A DNA stretch of 64,000 nucleotides from Synechococcus sp. MEDNS5 (GTDB taxonomy: Bacteria > Cyanobacteriota > Cyanobacteriia > PCC-6307 > Cyanobiaceae), in contig NZ_CP047952.1 in NCBI RefSeq assembly GCF_014279875.1, positions 1,240,001 through 1,304,000 of the forward strand, in the 5' to 3' direction. This document shows positions 1-8,956 of this stretch, one piece after another. Positions within the stretch are counted from its first letter, which is position 1; every line of letters starts with the position of its first letter. The notes beneath the pieces are model-generated. The model had not been told where the DNA came from. It did not search any database and worked only from the letters and a program-made list of their open reading frames with translations. The position numbers were made by a program, and so were the translations under genes.

Positions 1-370
1 GTGAGCTCCAGCGGATGTCATCAAAACATTGGTGCATGAGAAATAAGCCCCGCCCATGATCCGCATCCAACTGCTCAGGCAGGCAGGCGATGCGCGCGGG
101 GCCGGGAAGCCCATTGCCCTCATCTTGAATCTGCCAGATCAACCAGTTGGGAGTGAGAATCCGACGAATGCGCAGACATTTGCCAGGATCACCGGCATTG
201 CCATGACGCACGGCATTGACGATGGCTTCCTGCAATCCGAGCTGCAACCTGCAAGAGGTTTCCTGGCAATCAACAGGCTCGAGAAGCAGCTCCAGGAGAG
301 GGCTCAGCTGCAACGTTGACGGGAGGATGAAATCAGCCCACCGAAAGACAGGCAGATAGCGGCTGAACAT
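1..370 (-). CDS. RsbW-like anti-sigma factor ATPase (partial, 3' end off window)
   Basis: Leftward reading frame that starts at the ATG at 370-368 and is still open at base 1, so the C-terminus is missing. The protein carries the GHKL ATPase motifs of the HATPase_c_2 / RsbW-SpoIIAB family: an N-box (LGLQEAIVNAVRHGN), a G1 box (IQDEGNGLP) and a G2-like GRGLFLMHQCF. Known members are serine kinases that bind a sigma factor and are relieved by an anti-anti-sigma partner; that role is inferred here. No sigma or anti-anti-sigma gene lies downstream within the window. The frame stays open upstream of the chosen ATG, so the start is tentative. Confidence 0.8.
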   Translation of the reverse strand, partial: MFSRYLPVFRWADFILPSTLQLSPLLELLLEPVDCQETSCRLQLGLQEAIVNAVRHGNAGDPGKCLRIRRILTPNWLIWQIQDEGNGLPGPARIACLPEQLDADHGRGLFLMHQCFDDIRWSS

Positions 371-451
371 TCGGACTGATCCATCCTTCTTCGACCATAA
401 CGAGGGGAGAAGGCCATGCCAAACACAAGGAGATGAAGGCCTCCCCAGGAT

Positions 452-1168
452 TCAGATCCTGGGCTGAAGTCCTGGATGGGACAGCAACGCATCCATCAGA
501 CGAACACCTCGAAGCTGATTGATCAATGGCATGTGCCCTTCCGGAGCCTCCATAGACCACTGGAAAGCACCTGGATACCGGGTCCAAGTGCCGTCAAGCT
601 TCCAGCCGATTCTCGGCCAAAGCCTGTCATATCGACCATCCAAAGCCTTCAGCAAGCGTGCCTGAACCGTGAAGCCGAAGCGTCCCTGCGAGTAGGCGAT
701 CCAGAGACGATCCAGAGTGGCCAGGTCAAGTCCCTCCATGGGTGGTACCTCGCTGAAATACACGTAACCCCGCTTCTCGGCCTGATCCCCCGCAAGCTCA
801 CGCAACACGCAGCTGGTCAGACGATCGGCTTCTTCGAAGTCTTCATCAAGCAACGCTCGCTGCATTGGGCTGTAGTCGATACCTCGAGCCGAGGGAGTCT
901 CGAACCAACCATCGGATTCAACTCTGGGAATTCGAGCCAGAGCCTCAGGTTGATGCCGGCGAAGAACTTGGAGAATCCAGCCAGCGGCCCAGTCGTCACC
1001 ACTTGGCTCGTAGGGCTTTAGAGCCTCAGCTGCAACAGCAGCCAAGGCATCAGCAGCCTTTTCCAAAGCAACAGCTGTCGCGCGACGCTGGCGGGCTGAG
1101 CCGTTCGCGAAGCGGTCGAGGAGCTTGTCGATGCTGAGATCTTGGGTTGGAGTTCTTCCGGAGAGCAT
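452..1168 (-). CDS. gun4: GUN4 domain protein, Mg-chelatase activator
   Basis: 238 aa. GUN4 binds protoporphyrin IX and Mg-protoporphyrin and stimulates Mg-chelatase, committing tetrapyrroles to chlorophyll. The N-terminal ~85 residues are helical and Ala/Leu-rich, like the HEAT-like bundle of cyanobacterial GUN4. The C-terminal part (about 100-238) has the GUN4 core, with the conserved LWIAYSQGRFGFTVQ segment and a run ending near WPRIGWK. The full-length architecture matches cyanobacterial forms. It is divergent from the selenouridine synthase gene, with about 40 bp between the starts. Ycf54, another chlorophyll-pathway factor, lies about 13 kb away. Confidence 0.93.
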   Translation of the reverse strand: MLSGRTPTQDLSIDKLLDRFANGSARQRRATAVALEKAADALAAVAAEALKPYEPSGDDWAAGWILQVLRRHQPEALARIPRVESDGWFETPSARGIDYSPMQRALLDEDFEEADRLTSCVLRELAGDQAEKRGYVYFSEVPPMEGLDLATLDRLWIAYSQGRFGFTVQARLLKALDGRYDRLWPRIGWKLDGTWTRYPGAFQWSMEAPEGHMPLINQLRGVRLMDALLSHPGLQPRI

Positions 1169-1207
1169 GACGTCCTGCCGGCTCGGCAGGTTCGACGTTG
1201 GCCCACT

Positions 1208-2263
1208 ATGTCAGGCATGGGCATCACGACAGCAGTCAGTGTCGAGTCATTCCGCGAAGCGGCAGGTCCGCTGGTCGACGTTCGCACGCCAAGGGAGTTC
1301 CATCAGGGACACTGGCCCGGAGCCATCAACAATCCTCTCTTCACGGACGAGCAGCGTCATGAAGTCGGGCTCACTTACAAGCAGCAGGGTCGCCATGCGG
1401 CCATCCAACTCGGTTTAACCCTTTGCGGCCCTCGCCTAGGGGATCTGTCGGAAGCCCTTACCCGGAGTGCCGGGGGACCAGCGCAACCCTTACGCCTCTA
1501 CTGCTGGCGAGGCGGGATGCGCTCCAACAGCATGGCCTGGCTGGCAGGCTTAAGTGATCATCCGGTGTGCCTGCTTGAGGGCGGATACAAACGCTACCGG
1601 CAGTGGGTGCTGCAGAGCTTTGAGGCGCCCTGGCCTCTCAAGGTGCTCGGAGGACGAACAGGCACCGGCAAGACAGACCTGCTTCTGGAGCTTGAACGCC
1701 AAAAGGTGGCAGTGGTGGACCTCGAAGGCCTCGCCCATCACCGCGGAAGTAGTTTCGGCAATCTCGGATTGCCGGAGCAACCAAGCACGGAGCATTACGA
1801 GAATCGACTGGCCGAGACGCTTGAAGGACATGCTCGCCGAAGAGCCTCGGAAATCTGGCTCGAGGCCGAGAGTGCTCAGGTTGGCCGCTGCAGAATTCCC
1901 AGGGCCCTGTTTCAGCAAATGCAGAGGGCCCCTGTTCTTGAGATCCGCCGCAGTGATAAGGAGCGGATCGATCGTCTCGTGGGCGTGTACGCCGTTCACG
2001 ACGCAACCGCCTTGCGGGAAGCAACCGAACGAATCAAGCGGCGTTTGGGGCCTCAGCGCACACGCGAGGCCCTGGAAGCCATCGATCAACAGCGCTGGTC
2101 CGATGCATGCATGGCAATGCTTGCCTACTACGACGGTTGCTACGACCGAGAGTTGGAACGCAACCCAGCGTCTTCAACGATTGACCTGGAGGGAGTCGAT
2201 CCCAAAGGAGCAGCCGAACTTCTGGTTGAACAGAGCGTCGTCTCTGCAATGGTCTGCTCTTAA
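1208..2263 (+). CDS. mnmH: tRNA 2-selenouridine synthase (rhodanese + P-loop)
   Basis: 351 aa from the ATG at 1208; the longer frame from 1142 would overlap gun4 and is less likely. The N-terminal rhodanese domain (~1-130) has a catalytic Cys near residue 99 in the YCWRGGMRS motif. A Walker A loop GGRTGTGKT follows at about 148-156. This is the domain order of SelU/MnmH (YbbB), which converts 2-thiouridine at the tRNA wobble position to geranylthio- and then 2-selenouridine. Selenophosphate is the known donor; no selD is in the window. The stop is about 28 nt before psb28. Confidence 0.93.
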   Translation: MSGMGITTAVSVESFREAAGPLVDVRTPREFHQGHWPGAINNPLFTDEQRHEVGLTYKQQGRHAAIQLGLTLCGPRLGDLSEALTRSAGGPAQPLRLYCWRGGMRSNSMAWLAGLSDHPVCLLEGGYKRYRQWVLQSFEAPWPLKVLGGRTGTGKTDLLLELERQKVAVVDLEGLAHHRGSSFGNLGLPEQPSTEHYENRLAETLEGHARRRASEIWLEAESAQVGRCRIPRALFQQMQRAPVLEIRRSDKERIDRLVGVYAVHDATALREATERIKRRLGPQRTREALEAIDQQRWSDACMAMLAYYDGCYDRELERNPASSTIDLEGVDPKGAAELLVEQSVVSAMVCS

Positions 2264-2291
2264 GATCGCAGCTTGCGCGGACGATCGATCC

Positions 2292-2681
2292 ATGGCAGAC
2301 GGCGACAAGGCGGCGATTCAGTTCTTCCGCGGTACAAATGAACCCGTTGTGCCTGATATCAGGCTCACCCGCAGCCGGGATGGGCGTACGGGGCAGGCCA
2401 CATTCATCTTTGAACAACCTGAAGCTCTGGCTCCAGAAACTCTCGGCAATATCGCTGGTATGTGGATGGTGGATGAGGAAGGTGAGATGGTGACCCGCGA
2501 GGTCAATGGCAAGTTCGTTAACGGCAAGCCATCGGCCCTGGAGGCCACTTACACCTGGAAAACAGAGCAGGATTTTGAACGCTTCATGCGTTTTGCTGAA
2601 CGCTACGCCGAAACCAAAGGGCTGGGTTATTCGAATAACTCAGGTGACAATGAAGGCGCCGACGAAGCATCTGAAGGGTGA
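2292..2681 (+). CDS. psb28: photosystem II assembly protein Psb28
   Basis: 129 aa. Psb28 is a soluble factor bound transiently to CP47-containing PSII assembly intermediates. The sequence has the family signatures [20 protein letters not shown] near the N-terminus and [10 protein letters not shown] in the middle, and ends with an acidic tail (about 20 residues rich in D/E/N/G). The ATG at 2292 follows the preceding stop closely. The stop overlaps the GTG of the next gene (GTGA), so it is probably translationally coupled to two membrane transporters, an unusual partnership for a PSII factor. Confidence 0.95.
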   Translation: MADGDKAAIQFFRGTNEPVVPDIRLTRSRDGRTGQATFIFEQPEALAPETLGNIAGMWMVDEEGEMVTREVNGKFVNGKPSALEATYTWKTEQDFERFMRFAERYAETKGLGYSNNSGDNEGADEASEG

Positions 2682-3757
2682 AGTTTCAGCATTGGCTCGG
2701 GTTAGCGGCATTGCTGATTTCCGGGCTACTGCTCTGGAGCCTGCGTGACGTTCTGATTCACCTCTTCGCAGGGGTTGTGTTGGCGATGGCTCTCTGCACT
2801 TTGGTGGGAGCCCTACGTGAGCGCTGGTCCCTGGCGAGGCCGCTTGCATTGCTGGTGTGTTTGCTCGGGTTGGCGTCCGTGGTGGCGATCGCGGTAGCAG
2901 TGATTCTTCCTCCGTTTTTCAGCCAGTTTCAGCAGCTTCTGCTGCAACTCCCAGCTGCCGCCAGGGAACTGCAGCAGATCATCACCGCTTGGCTGAGTTC
3001 CGCATCGACCCTCGTCTACGGCCAGAACTCTCAACCGGCGATCACTCCCTCTGATCTCTCCAACGGCCTCTCAGGGCTCCCGAGCGGCTCCGCTCTGGCC
3101 TCAGGAGTTACCGGGAGTCTGAAGGGATTGCTTGGATTGGCAGGAAACGTCGGCAGCGGTCTCGTTCAGCTGTTGTTCGTGATTGCCGTGACCTTGATGG
3201 TGAGCATCCAGCCGGTGGCCTACCGAGAAGTGGGGATTCAGTTGGTGCCCTCGTTCTATCGACGCAGAGCGAGAACCATCCTGCTCCAATGTGGTGATGC
3301 GCTCAGCAGCTGGATGATCGGTGTGCTGATCAGCTCATTTTGTGTTGCAGTTCTCGCTGGTATCGGTCTCACGTTGCTGGGCGTGAAGCTTGTCGTCGCC
3401 AATGCACTCCTGGCAGGTCTTCTCAACGTGATCCCGAACGTGGGCCCCACTCTCAGCACGGTGTTTCCCATGTCGGTTGCCCTCGTGGATGCCCCTTGGA
3501 AAGCCCTTGCCGTTCTCGTTTTCTATGTGGTGATTCAGAACGTTGAAAGCTATGTGATCACCCCTTCAGTGATGCAGCACCAGGTGAATCTGCTTCCGGG
3601 TCTCACGCTCACGGCTCAATTCATCTTCACGGTGTTGTTCGGCCCACTGGGTCTGTTGATGGCCTTGCCACTTGCCGTTGTGCTGCAGGTGCTGATCCGT
3701 GAAATCGTGATTCACGATCTTCTCGACCCCTGGAAGAAGCGGCGGGTTAACGCATGA
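2678..3757 (+). CDS. AI-2E family (PerM/UPF0118) membrane transporter, copy 1
   Basis: 359 aa starting with GTG inside a GTGA overlap with psb28. There are several hydrophobic segments: a pair at the N-terminus, a large loop (~80-150), then clustered TMs including the conserved [13 protein letters not shown] region near 245-265, typical of the AI-2E/PerM family. Members have been linked to Na+/H+ exchange and small-molecule export; the substrate cannot be read from sequence. Its stop overlaps the ATG of a second, diverged copy, so the pair arose by tandem duplication. Confidence 0.88.
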   Translation: MKFQHWLGLAALLISGLLLWSLRDVLIHLFAGVVLAMALCTLVGALRERWSLARPLALLVCLLGLASVVAIAVAVILPPFFSQFQQLLLQLPAAARELQQIITAWLSSASTLVYGQNSQPAITPSDLSNGLSGLPSGSALASGVTGSLKGLLGLAGNVGSGLVQLLFVIAVTLMVSIQPVAYREVGIQLVPSFYRRRARTILLQCGDALSSWMIGVLISSFCVAVLAGIGLTLLGVKLVVANALLAGLLNVIPNVGPTLSTVFPMSVALVDAPWKALAVLVFYVVIQNVESYVITPSVMQHQVNLLPGLTLTAQFIFTVLFGPLGLLMALPLAVVLQVLIREIVIHDLLDPWKKRRVNA

Positions 3758-4755
3758 ATCCACGCAATTTGCTGGCTGCTCTGACCCTGGTGGTGTTGAC
3801 ACTGCTGGTTTGGCAGTTGCGTTGGGTCTTGTTGGTCCTGTTTGGTTCTGTCGTCTTGGCCGTCGCCCTAGACGTACCGGTGCAGGGATTGATTGATCGC
3901 TTCAGGATCCAGCGGTCCCTGGCACTCCTCGTTGTGGTGGTGCTGCTGATCATTGGAGGCCTGGGGGTCTTCCGCTTGCTGCTACCAGAGCTGATCACGC
4001 AGTTCGGTCAGCTCACATCGCTTTTGCCAAGCCTTCTCGGCAAAATTCGAACGATTCTGGCCAGCCAGCCCCAGCTCGCGGAACTGAATCAAACCATTCC
4101 TGAGCAGTTCAGCTGGGACAAGGTTCAACCTGTGGGATCTCAGCTGCTTGGATTCGCCGGTGGAGCTGCCAACGGCTTCATCCAGGTTCTGCTGATGAGC
4201 CTTCTCGCTATTCTCCTCGCTCTCGATCCCGAAGCCCATCGGCGCATGGTGATCGCAGCAACGCCGAGGCCTGCAAGGGCCGCGATGGCTGAAGTGCTCG
4301 ACTCCTGCAGGGCGGCTCTCGGAGGCTGGCTGGCTGGAATGACACTTTCGGCGACCGCAGTCTTCTTTCTGACCTGGGCCGGTCTGGCGGCACTGAGAGT
4401 TCCTTTGGCTTTGCTGAGTGCCTTGATCTGTGGTGTGCTCACGTTCGTCCCCACAATCGGCCCGACTGCTGCCACGCTGCTCCCCCTTGGGATTGCTCTG
4501 CTGATCTCCCCGGCGTTGATGGTGCAGGTGCTGGCGCTGCGCTTAGTGATTCAGAACCTGGAGGCTTTCCTGCTGACGCCCCTTCTCCTGCGTAGGACAG
4601 TGAATCTGTTGCCAACGGTGGCACTGACGTCCCAGCTCAGCCTGGGGGCATTGCTGGGTCTTCCTGGCGTGCTGTTAGCGCTGCCTCTTGTCGTGGTGCT
4701 TCAAGTGGGAATGGAGCAAGTCGTGGTTCAACGCATCATGGACCGTTGGACTTAG
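3754..4755 (+). CDS. AI-2E family (PerM/UPF0118) membrane transporter, copy 2
   Basis: 333 aa, ATG in a 4-nt ATGA overlap with copy 1. It shows the same arrangement: two N-terminal TMs, a soluble loop with LITQFGQLTSLLP, then a C-terminal TM cluster with FVPTIGPTAATLLP, equivalent to [13 protein letters not shown] in copy 1. The two copies differ widely in sequence, so the duplication is old. Proteins of this family are thought to oligomerise, and a heteromeric transporter is possible but unproven. Confidence 0.87.
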   Translation: MNPRNLLAALTLVVLTLLVWQLRWVLLVLFGSVVLAVALDVPVQGLIDRFRIQRSLALLVVVVLLIIGGLGVFRLLLPELITQFGQLTSLLPSLLGKIRTILASQPQLAELNQTIPEQFSWDKVQPVGSQLLGFAGGAANGFIQVLLMSLLAILLALDPEAHRRMVIAATPRPARAAMAEVLDSCRAALGGWLAGMTLSATAVFFLTWAGLAALRVPLALLSALICGVLTFVPTIGPTAATLLPLGIALLISPALMVQVLALRLVIQNLEAFLLTPLLLRRTVNLLPTVALTSQLSLGALLGLPGVLLALPLVVVLQVGMEQVVVQRIMDRWT

Positions 4756-4795
4756 AAACCCATCCGAACGGATCTGCACAAGGGTGCAGTCGCTG

Positions 4796-4990
4796 CTACT
4801 TCTCGCTGTAGTCCTCCAACTGCCGTTTTTGATCGTTGAGCTGGCGCAATCTCTCGAGGTGCTGCTCGTGCTCCCCGCTGCTCCAGTGGTGCGGGAACGC
4901 AACTCGGGCTTGAAGCTCCGAGATTTCGTTATTAAGTTCTCTCGCTGGGTCCTCGGACCAAAGATCATCCCTACTGTGGTCCATCGCCAA
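4796..4990 (-). CDS. small coiled-coil-prone hypothetical protein
   Basis: 64 aa, highly charged, with a heptad-like pattern (ELNNEISELQARV and LERLRQLNDQKRQLEDY). No family is recognised. It lies 18 nt downstream of the flavin reductase gene in the same direction, so probably co-transcribed. It is a credible small gene because it sits between, and does not overlap, its neighbours. Confidence 0.6.
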   Translation of the reverse strand: MAMDHSRDDLWSEDPARELNNEISELQARVAFPHHWSSGEHEQHLERLRQLNDQKRQLEDYSEK

Positions 4991-5008
4991 GGCGATGGAC
5001 CAACGCGA

Positions 5009-5494
5009 TCAGCCGCCATACTGCCAACCCGTTGTCCCCAGCTCAAGAGCAGGAGCATCGCGATGCAGTTTGGAGGATTTAACTTCCCCGATGAACACCG
5101 TGTGATCGCCGTGGGCGAGCTGGCCAACCAGCTCACACTCCACGCCCCCAAGACCATCCTTGAGAATCGGTAAGCCGAGAGGACCCAGTTCATAGGGTGC
5201 CGCTTCAAAACGGCCACCCACGGCTGCCTGGGGCTTGAAGAACACAGCAGCCAGATCCTTCTGATCGCTGGCAAGCACGTTGAGAGAAAAACGGCCTGTG
5301 CGCTGGATCATTCCATTGCTGGTGCTGTCAGCTTTCACAGCCATCACCACAAGGGGTGGCTCAAAGGAACCCTGGGTAACCCAGCTTGCTGTGAATCCAT
5401 TGACCACATCACCCTCGGCCACCCCGCAGATGAAGAGTCCATGGGGAATTTTGCGCAACAGCGTTTTCTTGGCTTCGAGATCAAGAGTCATCAC
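5009..5494 (-). CDS. flavin reductase-like FMN-binding protein
   Basis: 161 aa. The N-terminal half has the flavin reductase-like split-barrel signature: a GLFICGVAEGDVVNGFTASW stretch, the VTQGSFEPPLVVMAVK segment and the NVLASDQKDLA segment. These proteins bind FMN and reduce flavins or act as diflavin-linked oxidoreductases; the standalone short form resembles the C-terminal domain of cyanobacterial flavodiiron proteins. Soluble. The ATG (MMTLDLE) is chosen from the start of homology. It is divergent from the membrane-anchored gene to the right. Confidence 0.85.
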   Translation of the reverse strand: MMTLDLEAKKTLLRKIPHGLFICGVAEGDVVNGFTASWVTQGSFEPPLVVMAVKADSTSNGMIQRTGRFSLNVLASDQKDLAAVFFKPQAAVGGRFEAAPYELGPLGLPILKDGLGGVECELVGQLAHGDHTVFIGEVKSSKLHRDAPALELGTTGWQYGG

Positions 5495-5605
5495 GACCCC
5501 TCCGTTTTATCTCTTTCCACCCTAGATCCAGCAAATTCTCAGCTGGACAGCCGAGGGTTATTAACCGCCACTGAACTGCTAGCTTTCCGTTCCGCTCAGG
5601 CTCAA

Positions 5606-6223
5606 GTGTTGGAGAGGCCTTCCTCCCTGGTTGTATTCGCGACAGTGGCCGGAAGCAGCGTGATTGGGCTTCTTCTCTACGCAGGTCTCTTTTACGCCAA
5701 TGCCCGGCGCTCAACATCTGCGCTGGAAGCTGAAACGATCCTCCCTGACTACCCCTCCAAAGACGCAGCCCAGGCCGCATCAGAACGCTGGATCAGGGAG
5801 GGTGGTGAATTCAGTGTGAGTACGACGCAACGCACCAGGCGGTCCGTACCTCTGAGCAAGCAAGAGCTGCTCAAATTGGAAATGCTTGCCGATGAGCGCC
5901 GTCGCGCTCAGATCGAAGCGGACTATGCCGAATGTTTGGATCTGGCAGAAAACGACCTGGCCAAAGAACTCTGCTCTTTCCAACAGACCAGCGACCTGCC
6001 ACAGGGGCAATCATCTCGGAGCGATGAAGCCAAGATCCCCAAAACCAAGGTGATCGATGATATTGATGTTATCGTAATTAAAGAACCTCGGAGATCGTGC
6101 ACCTTGGTTGAGGATTACCGTCGAATCAATTGTGTCGAACTTGCGATCAGTCGTGATGAGTTGATCAAAAACTCCAAGAGGGAATCCCTGGACATCAAAA
6201 CTTATAAGCAGTTCAGATATTAG
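5606..6223 (+). CDS. membrane-anchored hypothetical protein
   Basis: 205 aa if the GTG at 5606 is used; an AGG lies about 5 nt upstream of it. The longer frame from 5441 would run antisense through the start of the flavin reductase gene. One TM anchor lies near the N-terminus (SLVVFATVAGSSVIGLLLYA), followed by a charged, largely helical periplasmic or cytoplasmic part with several Cys residues (DYAECLDL, KELCSF, RRSCTL, RINCVEL). No family is recognised. The paired cysteines could form disulfides if the domain faces the lumen or periplasm. Confidence 0.65.
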   Translation: MLERPSSLVVFATVAGSSVIGLLLYAGLFYANARRSTSALEAETILPDYPSKDAAQAASERWIREGGEFSVSTTQRTRRSVPLSKQELLKLEMLADERRRAQIEADYAECLDLAENDLAKELCSFQQTSDLPQGQSSRSDEAKIPKTKVIDDIDVIVIKEPRRSCTLVEDYRRINCVELAISRDELIKNSKRESLDIKTYKQFRY

Positions 6224-6243
6224 TCATCTAGGGAAGAGAGAAA

Positions 6244-6483
6244 TCAGGTGCTCTGATCTTTTGATATCACTGTGACTCGACCGCGACGATAATGGAACCA
6301 GAGAGAAGGTTGGAGCATCAGCACAACCACGGCAAGGGTGTGCTGACGAAAGGTGTAGAGGAGCGCTGTCAGCGTGATTTGATCCAGCAGCAGACGAAGT
6401 TCTGTCCGTAAATCCAGGAACGCCAGGATTAAAAGCAACAGCGGCACCCACTGTTGAGAGCGCTCCCTTGGGCTTGTCTTCAC
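6244..6483 (-). CDS. small membrane protein downstream of secF
   Basis: 79 aa from the GTG at 6483 (an alternative GTG at 6492 overlaps the secF stop). Two hydrophobic stretches are visible (VPLLLLILAFLDL; LAVVVLMLQPSLWF), followed by a basic C-terminus. It follows secF directly, with a GAGG just before the start, so it is very likely the last gene of the secDF operon. No known Sec accessory family is recognised. Confidence 0.6.
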   Translation of the reverse strand: MKTSPRERSQQWVPLLLLILAFLDLRTELRLLLDQITLTALLYTFRQHTLAVVVLMLQPSLWFHYRRGRVTVISKDQST

Positions 6484-6484
6484 C

Positions 6485-7477
6485 TCAGGCACTGGCCTGG
6501 GCACCGCTACGACTCGGCCAGAGGGTGAGCAGTGAGGGGGCCAACGCGATGCTGGACCAGCTCCCCACCACAACACCAAGAGCCAGAGCGACAGCAAACC
6601 AGTACAACGTTGATCCGCCAAAGAGAATCAGAGCAATCAGAGGTAGCAAGGTGGTCCCGCTTGTGTACAACGTGCGAGTCAACGTTGCGGAAACGGCTCG
6701 ATCGACTTGCACCGTGAGCGGAAGATCTCCGTCCTCCCGTTGACGTTCACGAATGCGATCGAACACCACCACCGTGTCGTTGACCGAGTAGCCCGCAATG
6801 GTGAGGAGAGCAACGGCAAACAGGCTGTCAACCTCAAGACCCGTGAGCAAACCGAGCCAGGCAAACACACCACAAACAATCACGATGTCGTGAGCGAGTG
6901 CCACAAGAGCCAGAAACGCAAAGCGTCGGTCGTAGCGGAGAGTGATGTAAAGAGCAATCCCTGAGAAAGCAACCAGTAAGGAGATCAAGCTGCTGCGCAG
7001 CAACTGACCGCCGAGACTTGGTCCAATCGTGTCGACAGACTGGCCTCCAGCTTCAAGGGGACCGGCAACGGGTTCTAGGGCCTGAATCACCGACTGTCCC
7101 TGCGATGCCGTAAGAGCTGGCATCCGCAGAACCACCGACTGCCCACGATCAAGAAGTTGAACCCTGGCAGCATCCAGATTTGGAGCCCTTCGGCCGGGTT
7201 CTACGGGAAGTTGAATCGAAGCCAGGGTTTTTTCGATGGTGCTGACGCTCAAATCACGGCAGGCCTCAGCACAGCGACGTTCCAACTGGATCTTGGTGCC
7301 ACCAGTGAAATCAAGCCCAGGCCTGAGAGGAGAGCGGATCTGGGGGTTGGTCCAGCTCATGACAATGCCACTCAGGCTGAACAGGAGCACCAACACGGAG
7401 ATCAACCAAACCTGACGCCTGCGGCTCGTGAGTGGCAAACGGAGAGAACGGTCTTGATCGGAACTGGAGATGGCCAT
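6485..7477 (-). CDS. secF: protein translocase subunit SecF
   Basis: 330 aa. SecF forms with SecD the proton-driven complex that pulls preproteins through SecYEG on the trans side. The sequence has an N-terminal TM, a periplasmic domain starting with the RPGLDFTGGTKIQLE motif (the D..GG..L signature), then five TMs containing AHDIVIVCGVFAW and GYSVNDTVVVFDRIRE, both diagnostic of SecF. Encoded 3 nt after the secD stop. Confidence 0.96.
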   Translation of the reverse strand: MAISSSDQDRSLRLPLTSRRRQVWLISVLVLLFSLSGIVMSWTNPQIRSPLRPGLDFTGGTKIQLERRCAEACRDLSVSTIEKTLASIQLPVEPGRRAPNLDAARVQLLDRGQSVVLRMPALTASQGQSVIQALEPVAGPLEAGGQSVDTIGPSLGGQLLRSSLISLLVAFSGIALYITLRYDRRFAFLALVALAHDIVIVCGVFAWLGLLTGLEVDSLFAVALLTIAGYSVNDTVVVFDRIRERQREDGDLPLTVQVDRAVSATLTRTLYTSGTTLLPLIALILFGGSTLYWFAVALALGVVVGSWSSIALAPSLLTLWPSRSGAQASA

Positions 7478-7480
7478 GGC

Positions 7481-8953
7481 TCAGGCGGCAGACGAGGGGA
7501 GTTGCCCGGCGGGCAGAAAATTGGTGGGTCTGCGCAGCCCCTGATAACTCATCAGGAAACGCAGCAGAGTGCGCGTACAGGTGAGGGCAGTGAAGAGACT
7601 GAGGACGACACCGATGCCGAGAGTGGCCGCAAAGCCTTTGACCAGACCTGTACCAAGGAAAAAGAGCGCTCCGCAGCTGATCAGGGTGGTGAGGTGTCCA
7701 TCAAGAATTGAGGAAATGGCTTCTTTGAAACCGTTTTCGATCGAACGGATCAGGGTGTTGCCGCGACGCAACTCATCCTTGATTCGCTCAAAAATCAAGA
7801 CGTTGGCGTCCACTGCCATTCCAATGCTGAGGATGAAACCCGCGATCCCCGGCAGCGTTAGTGTGACGGGGATGAGGGCGTACACCGCCAGATTGAACAG
7901 GGCGTATAGGCCTAGAGCCATCACCGCAACAATTCCGGCAAGGCGGTAGGTCACCACCATGAAGACGCCGACCAGAACCAGGCCAGACAAAGCAGCAATC
8001 AGGCTGCGACGGACGTTTTCCGCCCCAAGCGTGGGTCCGATGGTGCGCACCTCGAGGATCTCAACGGGAAGAGGCAACGATCCACCCCGAAGCTGAACCT
8101 CAAGATCCCTGGCTTCTTCAGCTGTGAAATCACCTGTGATAGTGGCGGCTCCGCCAGCGATACCAGCAGCTTTAAATTCAGGACCCACACTGGCTTCGCT
8201 GATCGGTCTGCCATCGAGAACGATGCCGAGGAGCCGGTCGGTTCCAGCGATGGATTGGGTGAGCTTGGCGAAGCGATCCCCCCCCTCAGCATTGAAACCG
8301 AGGGTGACCTCCCATCCGGAAGAATTCTGTCGTTGCTGACGACCGGCAGTCACCAGATCTTTACCGGTGAGAGCTGCTGGTTCAAAACGATCAACGATCT
8401 CTGAATTGGTGCGCTCGAGGAGCTGCTCAAGCTGCTCCTTTTCACTGTTGGCGTTACCGTCTAAGCCGAGAGCCTCTTGAACCTTGGCTAAGTCCTCGGG
8501 ATTGATGGAAGCGTCATCGTCTTCGAAAGTCTCCGCTTTGGCAGCTAAAACACTTTCCAACTGAGCACGAAGCTGCAGAAGGCTGCGCATCTCCTCTTCA
8601 GTGCCGGGTTTCTGAGCTCTGAATTCGAGCAGAGCTGTGCTGCCGAGAACGCGGGCGGCACGGCTTGGATCGGTCACACCGGGGAGCTGCAGAAGCAGTT
8701 GGTCATTCCCGACGGTCTGCAAGGTGGATTCAGCCACACCCAGTCCGTTAACGCGACGCTCCAGCACGAGCTTCACAGCATCAAGCTGTTCAGGCTTGAT
8801 CGCAGTGATTGCACCGGCTGGCTGAACTTCAAGGGTGAGTTGACTGCCCCCGCGCAAATCAAGACCGAGCTGCAGAGGGAAGCTGGAAAGAACAGACGCT
8901 GCCGCGATCGTCAGCGCGAGGATGAGGGCAAACCAGCCCTGTTGACGGGCCAT
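7481..8953 (-). CDS. secD: protein translocase subunit SecD
   Basis: 490 aa. The first TM is followed by LGLDLRGGSQLTLEV (the D1 signature), a large periplasmic P1 region containing an acidic cyanobacterial insertion (about 140-165), and a C-terminal block of TMs with SIGMAVDANVLIFERIKDELR. It starts 3 nt downstream of pdhB's stop. Linkage of secDF to pyruvate dehydrogenase E1 beta and ispE implies a long housekeeping operon rather than a Sec-specific one. Confidence 0.96.
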   Translation of the reverse strand: MARQQGWFALILALTIAAASVLSSFPLQLGLDLRGGSQLTLEVQPAGAITAIKPEQLDAVKLVLERRVNGLGVAESTLQTVGNDQLLLQLPGVTDPSRAARVLGSTALLEFRAQKPGTEEEMRSLLQLRAQLESVLAAKAETFEDDDASINPEDLAKVQEALGLDGNANSEKEQLEQLLERTNSEIVDRFEPAALTGKDLVTAGRQQRQNSSGWEVTLGFNAEGGDRFAKLTQSIAGTDRLLGIVLDGRPISEASVGPEFKAAGIAGGAATITGDFTAEEARDLEVQLRGGSLPLPVEILEVRTIGPTLGAENVRRSLIAALSGLVLVGVFMVVTYRLAGIVAVMALGLYALFNLAVYALIPVTLTLPGIAGFILSIGMAVDANVLIFERIKDELRRGNTLIRSIENGFKEAISSILDGHLTTLISCGALFFLGTGLVKGFAATLGIGVVLSLFTALTCTRTLLRFLMSYQGLRRPTNFLPAGQLPSSAA

Positions 8954-8956
8954 CGA

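Noticed and set aside
476-1021. 181-aa rightward frame
   Set aside because: It is antisense to gun4, with no family resemblance.
1142-1207. longer start for the tRNA 2-selenouridine synthase gene
   Set aside because: It would overlap gun4's start and add residues unlike the family; the ATG at 1208 is preferred.
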